NCBI GenBank assembly: GCA_947382355.1 | Contig: CANCYR010000023.1 | Location: forward strand, 1 to 48,783 | DNA length: 48,783 bases | Direction of reading: 5' to 3' | Source: an uncultured Lachnospiraceae bacterium | Lineage (GTDB): Bacteria > Bacillota > Clostridia > Lachnospirales > Lachnospiraceae | Shown here: positions 25,285 to 34,124 of the stretch, in pieces | How positions within the stretch are numbered: position 1 is the first letter of the stretch | Layout: the number at the start of each line of letters is the position of its first letter | The notes under the pieces: model-generated | Databases searched by the model: none | What the model was told of the DNA's origin: nothing | What the model saw: only the letters and a program-made list of their open reading frames with translations | Position numbers and translations under genes: made by a program

Positions 25285-26508
25285 ATGAAGGAAATAGATG
25301 GCGGAGTAACTGCTCCCAAAGGCTTTATGGCAGCAGGGGCGCAAGCCAATATCAAGTACGAGAACAGAAAAGACATGGCGCTTATTTTCAGCGAAAAGCC
25401 CTGCAGGGCAGCAGGAACCTTTACAAGCAATGTAGTAAAGGCAGCATGCGTCACATGGGATAAGGAAATTGTGGACAATTCTCCTTATGCCCAGGCGGTA
25501 ATCGTAAATGCGGGAATTGCAAATGCATGTACGGGACAGCAGGGTTATGAATACTGCCATGCCACTGCAAAAAAAGCAGCAGAAGTATTGGGCGTTCCAA
25601 AGGATAGTGTGCTTGTGGCTTCTACGGGCGTCATTGGAATGCAGCTTCCCATTGAGAAAATAGAAAAGGGAGTTGAGCTGTTAGCTGCGGCTAAGTCATC
25701 AGACAGGGCGGCGGCACAGGCGGCGGCAGAGGCAATTATGACTACCGATACAAAGGACAAGCAGGTGGCGGTTGCCTTTGAAATCGGCGGAAAGACTGTG
25801 ACAATGGGCGGAATGTGCAAGGGCTCAGGCATGATTCATCCCAATATGTGCACAATGCTTGCTTTTTTGACGACGGATATTGCCATAAAAAAGGAGCTTT
25901 TACAGGAAGCCCTCAGGGAAGATATACAGGATACCTACAATATGGTTTCCGTGGACGGGGATACCTCCACAAACGATACGGTGTTAGTGCTGGCTAACGG
26001 CATGGCGGGCAATGAGGAAATTACGGAAAAGAATCAGGATTACGAAAGGTTTTTAGAAGCGCTGCATTTTGTCAATGAAGCTTTGGCAAAGAAAATGGCT
26101 GGTGACGGGGAAGGGGCAACTGCTTTATTTGAAGCAAAGGTCATCCATGCACATACGAAGGAGCAGGCAAAGACAATTGCCAAGTCTGTCATATGCTCTT
26201 CTCTCACAAAGGCGGCTATTTTCGGTCATGATGCCAACTGGGGAAGGATATTATGCGCCATGGGCTATTCCGGCGCAAAGTTCCGTCCGGAGGAAGTGGA
26301 ACTGTTCTTTCAGTCAAAGTCCGGAAGTATTCAGATATATAAGGATGGAGTTGCAGTAAACTATAGCGAAGAGGAAGCAACGAAAATCCTTTCGGATGAA
26401 GAGGTGACGGTTTTGATTGACATGAAATCGGGAGAAGAAGAAGCCTGCGCATGGGGCTGTGATTTAAGCTATGATTATGTAAGGATTAACGCGGATTACA
26501 GATCATAA
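25285..26508 (+). CDS. argJ: Ornithine acetyltransferase (ArgJ)
   Basis: 407-residue enzyme that moves the acetyl group from N-acetylornithine to glutamate, and in bifunctional forms also acetylates glutamate from acetyl-CoA. It self-cleaves before a nucleophilic threonine. Here the site reads HPNMCTMLAF with threonine at about residue 190; the preceding residue is Cys where most family members have Ala. Other family motifs are VNAGIANACTG, VASTGVIG, KGSGMI and DGDTSTNDTV. AGAGAGGAG lies upstream of the ATG. It follows the GNAT gene in the operon. Confidence 0.96.
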   Translation: MKEIDGGVTAPKGFMAAGAQANIKYENRKDMALIFSEKPCRAAGTFTSNVVKAACVTWDKEIVDNSPYAQAVIVNAGIANACTGQQGYEYCHATAKKAAEVLGVPKDSVLVASTGVIGMQLPIEKIEKGVELLAAAKSSDRAAAQAAAEAIMTTDTKDKQVAVAFEIGGKTVTMGGMCKGSGMIHPNMCTMLAFLTTDIAIKKELLQEALREDIQDTYNMVSVDGDTSTNDTVLVLANGMAGNEEITEKNQDYERFLEALHFVNEALAKKMAGDGEGATALFEAKVIHAHTKEQAKTIAKSVICSSLTKAAIFGHDANWGRILCAMGYSGAKFRPEEVELFFQSKSGSIQIYKDGVAVNYSEEEATKILSDEEVTVLIDMKSGEEEACAWGCDLSYDYVRINADYRS

Positions 26509-26566
26509 TGATGATTGTAATATAAAAAGGTAATTATGTTCAAGGCAGATGGAAGGAGGCCTTTTC

Positions 26567-27463
26567 ATGGATAAGGATATGGAAAAGGTATTGCAGAAGG
26601 CAGAGGTGCTTATCGAAGCACTGCCTTATATTCAGAAATATAACAGAAGGATTATCGTGGTGAAATACGGCGGGAGCGCCATGGCAAATGAAGAAATTCA
26701 AAGGAATGTCATTAAGGACGTGACATTATTGAAGCTGGTAGGCTTTAAGCCCATTATCGTTCATGGCGGCGGAAAGGAAATCAGCCGCTGGGTAGGAAAG
26801 GTGGGAAAGGAAGCGAAATTTGTAAACGGTCTTCGGGTAACGGATGAAGAAACAATGGAGATTGCAGAAATGGTTCTTTCCAAGGTCAATAAGCAACTGG
26901 TAACCATGGTACAGGAGCTTGGGGTAAAAGCAGTAGGAATCAGCGGAAAAGACGGAGAGCTTCTTCAGGTGGACAAGAAATATTCAGATGGAGAGGACAT
27001 CGGTTTTGTAGGAGATATTAAACAGGTCAACCCAAAGATTTTATATGACCTTTTGGAAAAAGATTTTCTTCCAATTGTGGCGCCTATCGGGCTGGGAGAT
27101 GATTTTCAGGGCTATAATATCAATGCGGATGATGCGGCATGTGCCATTGCAAAGGCAGTTGGAGCGCAAAAGCTGGCATTTTTAACGGATATTGAAGGTC
27201 TGTACCGGGATATTGAAGACAAGTCCAGCTTTATTTCAAGACTGACGGTCAGCGAGGCGGATGAGCTGATAGGAGAAGGCATGATTGGAGGCGGCATGCT
27301 TCCCAAGCTGAATAACTGTACTTCCGCCATTAAAAACGGCGTAAACAGAGTCCATATTCTGGATGGGCGAATTCCCCACTGTTTGTTGCTGGAAATATTT
27401 ACGGATCAGGGAATCGGAACGGCAATTATTGCAGATGAAGATGTAAATTCCATGATGAACTAA
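26567..27463 (+). CDS. argB: Acetylglutamate kinase
   Basis: 298-residue amino acid kinase that phosphorylates N-acetylglutamate, the second and usually feedback-controlled step. Motifs include VVKYGGSAM (nucleotide binding), [26 protein letters not shown] and FLTDIEGL. The N-terminal helix of about 25 residues before the kinase fold is the type found in arginine-sensitive hexameric enzymes, so feedback inhibition by arginine is plausible. ATG 26567 follows GGAAGGAGG. The next 300 bp before argD hold hairpin copy 5. Confidence 0.96.
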   Translation: MDKDMEKVLQKAEVLIEALPYIQKYNRRIIVVKYGGSAMANEEIQRNVIKDVTLLKLVGFKPIIVHGGGKEISRWVGKVGKEAKFVNGLRVTDEETMEIAEMVLSKVNKQLVTMVQELGVKAVGISGKDGELLQVDKKYSDGEDIGFVGDIKQVNPKILYDLLEKDFLPIVAPIGLGDDFQGYNINADDAACAIAKAVGAQKLAFLTDIEGLYRDIEDKSSFISRLTVSEADELIGEGMIGGGMLPKLNNCTSAIKNGVNRVHILDGRIPHCLLLEIFTDQGIGTAIIADEDVNSMMN

Positions 27464-27483
27464 TGTATTGACATGCCAAATAG

Positions 27484-27703
27484 TTGCAGTTCAGATAATG
27501 GCTTTCCCTACAGGCGCCGGGACGGGCTTCCCGCAGAGAATGATTTCTTAAGGAGTCCTTATAAAAACGCCAGCGCTTAGCGAGGTTCTTTCGAGCTTAG
27601 CACTGCTGCGTTTTTATCAGAGCGGGAGCGTGACGACGTAGAAACATTCTCTGCGGGAAGCCCGTCCCGGCGCCTGTAGGGAAAGCCATTATCTGAACTG
27701 TTA
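27484..27703 (-). repeat. Large hairpin element (copy 5) between argB and argD
   Basis: Arms 27487..27542 and 27645..27700 are perfectly complementary over 56 bp, extended past one bulged A by five more pairs (TTTCT/AGAAA). The core stem is ATAAAAACGC (27561-27570) with GCGTTTTTAT (27608-27617). The core is reversed relative to the operon. If argB-argD is one transcript, the full hairpin lies within the mRNA. It fills the non-coding gap. Confidence 0.92.
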
Positions 27704-27765
27704 TGCCGGATATGAGCGTGACAATACATCGGGAGAAACGAAAAAACGGAAAGGAAGCAAAAAAG

Positions 27766-28953
27766 ATGATGGAAGAATATATTGCTCAGGCAGAACAGGA
27801 TCTTTTGCATACATATAACCGGTATCCGGTTGTGTTTGACAGGGGAGAAGGAGTTCACCTGTATGATTTGGACGGTAAGGAGTATTTGGATTTTGTGGCA
27901 GGCATTGCGGTGTTTGCGTTAGGATATGGAAATGAAGAATATAACAATGCCCTGAAAGAGCAGATTGATAAGATTATCCATACTTCCAATTATTATTATA
28001 ATGTTCCGGCAGTAGAGGCGGCAAAAAGGCTGAAACAGGTTTCCGGGCTTGACCGGGTATTTTTTACCAACAGCGGGGCGGAGGCCGTAGAGGGTGCCAT
28101 TAAGGCTGCAAGAAAATATGCCTATTTAAAGGATGGAAATACTGACCATGAAATCATTGCCATGGAGCATTCCTTCCATGGCAGGACCATGGGCGCCTTG
28201 TCGGTTACGGGAAATAAAAAGTACAGGGAAGCCTTTGAACCTATGATTGGAAACGTGAAGTTTGCAAGACTTAACGATTTTGACAGTGTAAAGCAGCTGG
28301 TAAATGACAAGACCTGCGCTATTATTATGGAGACGGTGCAGGGAGAAGGAGGAATCTTTCCGGCAGAAGAAGGCTTTTTAAAGGCGGTAAGAAAGCTTTG
28401 TGATGAAAAGGACATCCTTTTGATTCTGGATGAAATACAGTGCGGCATGGGAAGGACAGGGACCATGTTTGCATGGCAGAGATACGGGGTGAAGCCGGAT
28501 ATCATGACAGTGGCCAAGGCCCTTGGCTGCGGCGTTCCCATTGGCGCATTCCTTATGACGGAAAGGGTGGGGCAAAATTCCCTTGAAGCAGGAGACCATG
28601 GCACCACCTACGGAGGAAATCCATTAGCCTGCAAGGCAGCCTGGACGGTGTTAGACTTATATGAAAGCCGGCATATTTTAGAGCATGTGAAAAAGATGGG
28701 CGATTATCTGACAGACGGGCTGGAGGAGCTTGTGTCTAAGTACAGTTTTATTACGGAAAGAAGAGGCTTAGGGCTTCTTCAGGGGCTGGTGTTTGACAGA
28801 CCGGTCAATGAAATTATAGCGAAAGCGCTGAAAGAGGGACTTGTGCTTATCAATGCAGGTACAAATATTATCAGGTTTGTTCCCCCTTTGGTAATAGAAG
28901 AGAAGCATATTGATGATATGATTGGGATTTTGGAGAAATGCCTGAAGGAATAG
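27766..28953 (+). CDS. argD: Acetylornithine aminotransferase
   Basis: 395-residue class III PLP aminotransferase converting N-acetylglutamate semialdehyde to N-acetylornithine. Motifs: FVAGIAVFALGYGN, NSGAEAVEGAIKAARKY, the LDEIQCGMGRTG stretch with the PLP-contacting aspartate, and the Schiff-base lysine in TVAKALGCGVPIGAF. The frame is open from 27703 at the edge of the hairpin element, but ATG 27766 has AAGGAAG 8 bp upstream and gives the standard N-terminus. Confidence 0.96.
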   Translation: MMEEYIAQAEQDLLHTYNRYPVVFDRGEGVHLYDLDGKEYLDFVAGIAVFALGYGNEEYNNALKEQIDKIIHTSNYYYNVPAVEAAKRLKQVSGLDRVFFTNSGAEAVEGAIKAARKYAYLKDGNTDHEIIAMEHSFHGRTMGALSVTGNKKYREAFEPMIGNVKFARLNDFDSVKQLVNDKTCAIIMETVQGEGGIFPAEEGFLKAVRKLCDEKDILLILDEIQCGMGRTGTMFAWQRYGVKPDIMTVAKALGCGVPIGAFLMTERVGQNSLEAGDHGTTYGGNPLACKAAWTVLDLYESRHILEHVKKMGDYLTDGLEELVSKYSFITERRGLGLLQGLVFDRPVNEIIAKALKEGLVLINAGTNIIRFVPPLVIEEKHIDDMIGILEKCLKE

Positions 28954-28982
28954 GGCTTTATGAAAATGGAGTAAGAGAAACG

Positions 28983-30443
28983 ATGAAAAAGAAGATGATT
29001 TCCATATTTTTGCTGCTGTGTCTTCTGGCAGGTACCTGTCTGGGTGCAGGGGTGGCAGATAAAAAACAGGCTCCTCTTTTTTTTGAGGACAGGCCGCTGA
29101 CGTTATGGTATACAGATGAGGCATTGACTAATTATCTGGAAAGTGCGGCATTTGACTATCAGGAAAAGACAGGGGAAAGGGTTATACCTGTTCTGGTGTC
29201 GGGACTGGAATACATGGAGCAGATTTACAAAGCCTCCATGGAAGAGGAAGGCCCGGACCTTTACATCATGAGCAACGACACGTTGGAAAAGGCATATCTG
29301 GCAGGGCTTTCTTATGAGATTAAGGATGAGACGGGGATTATCAATGAAGGAAATTATCCTCTGCCTGCCCTGTGGGCAGTCAGTTACGGGGATAAACGGC
29401 TGGGATATCCCTTTTACTATGAAACATCCATTCTTTTATATAATCAGACATATATAGAAAATCTTGCAAAGGATACTATTTTAGCAGAGGCTAACGCTGC
29501 AGAAGGCGAAGCTGCCATGGCGGCCATTGAAGCAGCCGGAAGCGAAGAGGCGGCAGAGCAGGATGTGGTGGCGGAAGCAGAAGATATTCAAGTGACAGAA
29601 GAAGAAATAGCACAGACCATGGACAGACTGATTCCCACCACAATCGAAGGCATTCTTTCCTTTGCAGAGGATTACGATGCGCCGGAGCAGGTGGAAGCGG
29701 TGTTCAAATGGGATGTTTCTGATATTTTTTATAATTATTTCGTTGTGGGGAATTATATAACGGTAGGAGGCAATGCAGGAGATAATCCGGAAAATATTCA
29801 CATATATAACGAAGACGCCATGAAATGCCTTGCCATTTATCAGAAGCTGAACCAGTTTTTCTCCATTGAGCCGGATGAGGTGACCTATGATTCTGTTTTA
29901 AAAGAGTTTATAGAAGGAAAAACCGTGTTTGCCGTAGCCACTACTGATGCCATAGAAAAAATAGAAGAGGCAAAAAAAACCGGGGAATTTGCGTATGAAT
30001 ACGGAGTAGCCATGCTGCCGGATGTAAATGAAGAATTAAAATCAAAAAGCCTGTCCGTGACAAATGCCGTAGTAATAAACGGATATGGCAGCCAAAAGAA
30101 AAGGGCGGAGGCATTTGCCGGGTATGTGTCTTTTGAAAGGGCGGAAAGCCTTTATGGCAGAACCGGGAAAATTTCCGCAAGAAAGGGAATTGCCTATGAA
30201 AATCCCCGAATATCTGTTGCCATGAGTGAATATGAAAATTCCATGCCCGTTCCTAAAATGATGGAAACAAGCAATTTCTGGGTACAGCTGGAAATTGCAT
30301 TTGCAAATATCTGGAAGGGGGCGGATGTAAATGAAACTCTCCGTGTCCTGTCGGAGCAGATTATGACTCAGGTAACAGGAAGGGAGTATCAGGAACAGGT
30401 GCTTCCAAGTCCGGTTTTAGAAGAAGAGAATACAGAGGAATAA
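28983..30443 (+). CDS. Extracellular solute-binding protein, sugar type
   Basis: 486-residue secreted binding protein of the family that serves sugar ABC transporters. A signal peptide (about 1-22) lacks a convincing lipobox. The mature part begins with a short spacer, then LTLWYTDEALTNYLESAAFDYQ in the typical first strand. An unusual alanine- and glutamate-rich insert (about residues 160-205) interrupts the fold. No permease or ATPase gene is next to it, so its transporter lies elsewhere or it has another role. ATG 28983 follows GGAGTAAGAG and is 29 bp after argD. Confidence 0.78.
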   Translation: MKKKMISIFLLLCLLAGTCLGAGVADKKQAPLFFEDRPLTLWYTDEALTNYLESAAFDYQEKTGERVIPVLVSGLEYMEQIYKASMEEEGPDLYIMSNDTLEKAYLAGLSYEIKDETGIINEGNYPLPALWAVSYGDKRLGYPFYYETSILLYNQTYIENLAKDTILAEANAAEGEAAMAAIEAAGSEEAAEQDVVAEAEDIQVTEEEIAQTMDRLIPTTIEGILSFAEDYDAPEQVEAVFKWDVSDIFYNYFVVGNYITVGGNAGDNPENIHIYNEDAMKCLAIYQKLNQFFSIEPDEVTYDSVLKEFIEGKTVFAVATTDAIEKIEEAKKTGEFAYEYGVAMLPDVNEELKSKSLSVTNAVVINGYGSQKKRAEAFAGYVSFERAESLYGRTGKISARKGIAYENPRISVAMSEYENSMPVPKMMETSNFWVQLEIAFANIWKGADVNETLRVLSEQIMTQVTGREYQEQVLPSPVLEEENTEE

Positions 30444-30501
30444 AGGTATAAAATCCAATCCAGGTGTTACACTAAAGATAAAAAAACTTTGGAGGTAACA
30501 T

Positions 30502-30933
30502 ATGATTGGATTTTTAATTGCATTGATTTCCGGAGCCTTAATGAGTATACAAGGGGTATTTAATACAGAGGTAACAAAAAATTCTTCTATATGGGTTGCA
30601 AATGTATTTGTACAGCTTACGGCATTTTTAGTATGTGCAGCAGCATGGATTGTATCGGATAGAACAAGCTTTCAGACACTTGCCAAAATTGAGCCAAAAT
30701 ATATGCTGTTAGGAGGCGCCATCGGAGCCTTTATTACCTATACGGTGATTAAAAGTATGGATATGCTGGGTCCTGCAAAAGCGGTGATGGTCATTGTGGT
30801 GGCACAGCTTCTGGTTGCTTATATCATTGAGCTTTTCGGCATGTTTGGCGTGGATAAGGTGGGGTTTGACTGGAAAAAGGCTGTAGGGATGGCAGTGGCA
30901 ATTGCAGGAATCATTCTTTTCAAGTGGGAATAA
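30502..30933 (+). CDS. DUF606/YdcZ family membrane protein (DMT-like)
   Basis: 143-residue membrane protein with five predicted helices, starting FLIALISGALMSIQGVFNTEV, typical of the YdcZ half-size members of the drug/metabolite transporter superfamily. Such proteins usually act as dimers; the substrate is unknown. RBS TGGAGG precedes the ATG. It is followed immediately by hairpin copy 6. Confidence 0.87.
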   Translation: MIGFLIALISGALMSIQGVFNTEVTKNSSIWVANVFVQLTAFLVCAAAWIVSDRTSFQTLAKIEPKYMLLGGAIGAFITYTVIKSMDMLGPAKAVMVIVVAQLLVAYIIELFGMFGVDKVGFDWKKAVGMAVAIAGIILFKWE

Positions 30934-30935
30934 AT

Positions 30936-31152
30936 GTAACAATTCAGCCTGCCGTTTTTCTTCCGGGCGCTGTGACAGGCTCTGAATGCAACATGGTTTC
31001 TACGTTGCCACGCTCTCGCTCTGATAAAAACGCAGCAGTGCTAAGCTCGAAAGAACCTCGCTAAGCGCTGGCGTTTTTATAAGGGCGCCTTTAGAAACCA
31101 TGTTGCATTCAGAGCCTGTCACAGCGCCCGGAAGAAAAACGGCAGGCTGAAC
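30936..31152 (+). repeat. Large hairpin element (copy 6, best exemplar)
   Basis: Arms 30943..31002 and 31092..31151 are perfectly complementary over 60 bp, from TTCAGCCTGCC at the tip to GGTTTCTA next to the core. The centre (31003..31091) is asymmetric: a 21-nt strand with CGCTCTCGCTCTG on the left, a stem ATAAAAACGC (31024-31033) with GCGTTTTTAT (31071-31080), an inner CAGTGCT/AGCGCTG stem, and a short AAGGGCGCCTT segment on the right. The tip keeps GTAACA on the left. It lies between convergent-free genes running the same way (DUF606 gene and comEA). Confidence 0.95.
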
Positions 31153-31188
31153 CCCCACAAAATAAATAAAATTTTAAGAAAATTGTAC

Positions 31189-31217
31189 TTGCCAGCATTT
31201 CTGATTTAGAATAAAAT
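31189..31217 (+). promoter_or_regulatory. Putative SigA promoter of the comEA operon
   Basis: TTGCCA (31189-31194) and TAAAAT (31212-31217) are 17 bp apart, just after hairpin copy 6 and about 50 bp before comEA. Confidence 0.55.
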
Positions 31218-31269
31218 GAAATCATCATTGACATAGAGGGACTTTTATGGACACATAAAGGAGCTATGT

Positions 31270-31896
31270 ATGGATGATAGAAAGAAAAAGCAAATTATAA
31301 TTGGAATTTTGGGGACATTCCTGATTTTTTCGGCTGGGTGCGGCAAAAAAGAAGTGACTTTTGTGCAGACAGAAGAAATTCAGGAGAAAGAAGGTCAGCT
31401 TTTGGAAGAAAGCGCATATAATGAACAGGAACAGGCCTTGCAGGAGGAAAAGGAGCCGCAGCAGATTTTTGTATATGTGTGCGGCGCGGTGGAGAATCCC
31501 GGCGTTTATGAGCTGCCGGCTGACGCCAGGGCTTTTGAAGCGGTTGAGAAAGCCGGAGGTTTTTCAGACGGGGCTTATGAAGAGGCGCTGAATCTGGCAA
31601 AACCTGTAGAGGATGGGGAACAGCTTTTTATTCCCACCTTAGCCCAGTGGGAACAGGGAGTAGAAGCTCAGGGCATGGAGGAAGGAAAAGAGGCTTCCGA
31701 CGGACTGGTGAATATCAATACCGCCTCTAAGGAAGAACTGTGCACCCTGTCCGGAATAGGGGACAGCAGGGCCGAAAGCATTATTTCCTATCGGGAAGAG
31801 CATGGCGGTTTTCAGTCTATTGAGGAAATTAAAAGCGTAACCGGTATTAAGGACGGTCTTTATGAGAAAATAAAAGATAAAATTAAAATTAAATAA
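31270..31896 (+). CDS. comEA: ComEA-like DNA-binding lipoprotein
   Basis: 208-residue surface DNA receptor of the competence system. A lipobox-like SAGC places the acylated cysteine near residue 24. A glutamate-rich spacer precedes a SLBB domain (about 67-120, VYVCGAVENPGVYELP) and a helix-hairpin-helix domain (about 145-208, NINTASKEELCTLSGIG). It would hand DNA to ComEC, encoded 3.2 kb downstream in the same direction. The lipobox form replaces the usual single membrane helix. Confidence 0.9.
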   Translation: MDDRKKKQIIIGILGTFLIFSAGCGKKEVTFVQTEEIQEKEGQLLEESAYNEQEQALQEEKEPQQIFVYVCGAVENPGVYELPADARAFEAVEKAGGFSDGAYEEALNLAKPVEDGEQLFIPTLAQWEQGVEAQGMEEGKEASDGLVNINTASKEELCTLSGIGDSRAESIISYREEHGGFQSIEEIKSVTGIKDGLYEKIKDKIKIK

Positions 31897-31923
31897 TCAG
31901 TAATTGTGTAATTGGAGAAGGAA

Positions 31924-32613
31924 ATGGCAAAAAGGGTTTTAGTGGTTGATGATGAGAAATTAATCGTAAAGGGCATCCGGTTTAGTCTGGAACAGGATGG
32001 CATGGAAGTGGAATGCGCCTATGATGGGGAAGAAGCCCTGAATATGGCAAAAGAAAAAGAATATGATATCATTTTACTGGATATTATGCTGCCGAAGATG
32101 TCAGGGCTTGAGGTATGTCAGCAGATTCGGGATTTTTCCAGTGTGCCCATTGTTATGCTTACAGCAAAAGGCGATGACATGGATAAGATTATGGGATTGG
32201 AATACGGTGCAGATGATTATATTACCAAGCCTTTTAATATTCTGGAGGTTAAGGCAAGGCTTAAGGCAATTATGCGCCGTACCGTCAAAAAAGAAGAAAA
32301 GAAGGAAAAGAACTCTGTCATAGAAAGAGGAGAGCTTTATCTGGATTGTGACGGCAGACGGGTTTATATTTCAGGGAAAGAAATCAATCTGACAGCAAAG
32401 GAATTCGACGTGCTGGAGCTGCTTCTTTTAAATCCCAATAAGGTATACAGCAGGGAAAGCCTGTTAAAAATTGTATGGGGAGCAGATTATCCGGGGGATG
32501 TAAGAACGGTAGACGTACATATCAGACGTCTTCGGGAGAAAATAGAAGCAAACCCAAGCGAACCAAAGTATGTCCATACAAAATGGGGTGTGGGCTATTA
32601 TTACAAAGATTGA
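31924..32613 (+). CDS. OmpR/PhoB family response regulator
   Basis: 229-residue regulator. The receiver domain (1-120) has the acidic pair DD at 9-10, phospho-acceptor D53 in LLDIMLP and K102 in TKPF. The C-terminal winged helix (about 130-228) has NLTAKEFDVLELL and VDVHIRRLREKIE. ATG 31924 follows GGAGAAGG; the frame is also open from TTG 31912. It pairs with the histidine kinase 12 bp downstream. The target genes are unknown, but the operon holds comEA and comEC. Confidence 0.95.
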   Translation: MAKRVLVVDDEKLIVKGIRFSLEQDGMEVECAYDGEEALNMAKEKEYDIILLDIMLPKMSGLEVCQQIRDFSSVPIVMLTAKGDDMDKIMGLEYGADDYITKPFNILEVKARLKAIMRRTVKKEEKKEKNSVIERGELYLDCDGRRVYISGKEINLTAKEFDVLELLLLNPNKVYSRESLLKIVWGADYPGDVRTVDVHIRRLREKIEANPSEPKYVHTKWGVGYYYKD

Positions 32614-32625
32614 GGTTCTGGGTAG

Positions 32626-34113
32626 ATGAAAGAAAAATTAAATCAATATATCAGTAAGAGCAAGGTAGTGAGAAGCCTTAAATTTCGTATCTTTTTTATC
32701 ATATTGCTAGTAGGCATCGTGCCTACTACAATTTTGCGTTACGGTATTTTGCAAAACTATGAGAAAAGAGCCGTAGACGTCCGTATTTCAGATGTACAAA
32801 CCCAATTTAAAATTTTAGCAGATCATTTAATTACATATAACTACCTGAAGGACCCTTCCTCAGAAGTAATCAATGCGGAGTTAGACCAGCTGTCAAATCT
32901 CTATGATGGACGAGTTTTGATTGTAGATTCCAACTTTAATGTAGTCAGGGATTCCTATGGAATCAGTCAGGGAAAGACGATTATTTCAGAAGAAGTCATT
33001 CGCTGCTTTAAGGGAGAAAGCATTACAAATTACGATCCTGTCAATCAGTTCATAGAAATGACAACTCCCATATCTGCCGTTTTAGAAGAAAACGGAGGGG
33101 AAACGGCAGCAGGTCCTCAAACCCAGGAGAATCTGGTAAGGGGCGTCATGCTGACCAGCGTTTCTACAGACAGCATTGCGGCAAATATCAGTATTTTAAG
33201 CAGACGTGCAACAATTATACAGTTTTTGATGATTATTGTTCTTGTGGGAATGGCATGGGGGCTTTCCAATATACTGGTGGAGCCTTTTGAAAGGGTGTCA
33301 TCTGCCATAAGCAAAGTGCAGGACGGTTTCCAGAATGAACCTGTCAGCGTACCCGATTATCTGGAAACAGAGCATATTGTAACAGCATTTAATGAACTGC
33401 TTGGAAGAATGAAGGTGTTGGATGAATCCAGACAGGAATTTGTATCCAATGTGTCCCATGAATTGAAAACCCCTATTACATCCATGAAGGTGCTGGCAGA
33501 TTCCCTGATTGCCCAGGAGGATGTTCCTCTGGAGCTTTACAAGGAATTTATGACAGATATAGCGGATGAAATTGAAAGGGAAAATAAAGTAATCAATGAC
33601 CTGCTTTCACTTGTGAAAATGGATAAGACTGCGGCAAATCTCAATATTGAGCTTATAGATATCAATGCGCTTTGTGAGCTGATTCTAAAAAGGCTCAGGC
33701 CTATTGCAAAACAGAGGGACATTGATGTAATTCTGGAAAGCAAGCGGGAGGTAAGCGCAGAGGTAGATGAAGTAAAGCTGACCCTTGCCATCTCTAACTT
33801 GGTGGAAAATGCCATTAAGTATAATAATGAACATGGTTTTGTAAAGGTATCTCTGGATGCGGATTACCAGTTTTTTACCATTGAGGTAAAGGATAACGGT
33901 CTTGGAATTCCAGAGGAGGAATTAGAGCATATTTTTGAACGGTTTTACCGGGTTGATAAATCCCATTCCAGAGAAATCGGCGGAACGGGTCTGGGCCTGT
34001 CTATAACCCGCAGCGCAATTCTTATGCACAGAGGGTTTATCAAGGTGGAGAGTGAAGAAGGAAGCGGCACTACATTTTTTGTGAAGATTCCGCTGACTTA
34101 TATTGTAAAATAG
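32626..34113 (+). CDS. HAMP-containing sensor histidine kinase
   Basis: 495-residue membrane kinase. TM1 lies at about 20-40 and TM2 at about 200-220, with an extracellular sensor domain of about 155 residues between them. A HAMP-like segment follows (about 220-265), then the phospho-acceptor H278 in NVSHELKTPITS and an ATPase domain with N-box (NLVENAIKYN), G1 (DNGLGIP) and G2 (GGTGLGLSI). It is the partner of the preceding regulator and resembles the WalK/PhoR group. The stimulus is unknown. Confidence 0.94.
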   Translation: MKEKLNQYISKSKVVRSLKFRIFFIILLVGIVPTTILRYGILQNYEKRAVDVRISDVQTQFKILADHLITYNYLKDPSSEVINAELDQLSNLYDGRVLIVDSNFNVVRDSYGISQGKTIISEEVIRCFKGESITNYDPVNQFIEMTTPISAVLEENGGETAAGPQTQENLVRGVMLTSVSTDSIAANISILSRRATIIQFLMIIVLVGMAWGLSNILVEPFERVSSAISKVQDGFQNEPVSVPDYLETEHIVTAFNELLGRMKVLDESRQEFVSNVSHELKTPITSMKVLADSLIAQEDVPLELYKEFMTDIADEIERENKVINDLLSLVKMDKTAANLNIELIDINALCELILKRLRPIAKQRDIDVILESKREVSAEVDEVKLTLAISNLVENAIKYNNEHGFVKVSLDADYQFFTIEVKDNGLGIPEEELEHIFERFYRVDKSHSREIGGTGLGLSITRSAILMHRGFIKVESEEGSGTTFFVKIPLTYIVK

Positions 34114-34124
34114 GAGGAAGAATC

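Noticed and set aside
27703-27765. N-terminal extension of argD into the hairpin edge
   Set aside because: No ribosome binding site lies before 27703, and the extension is absent from usual ArgD proteins. ATG 27766 has a good site.
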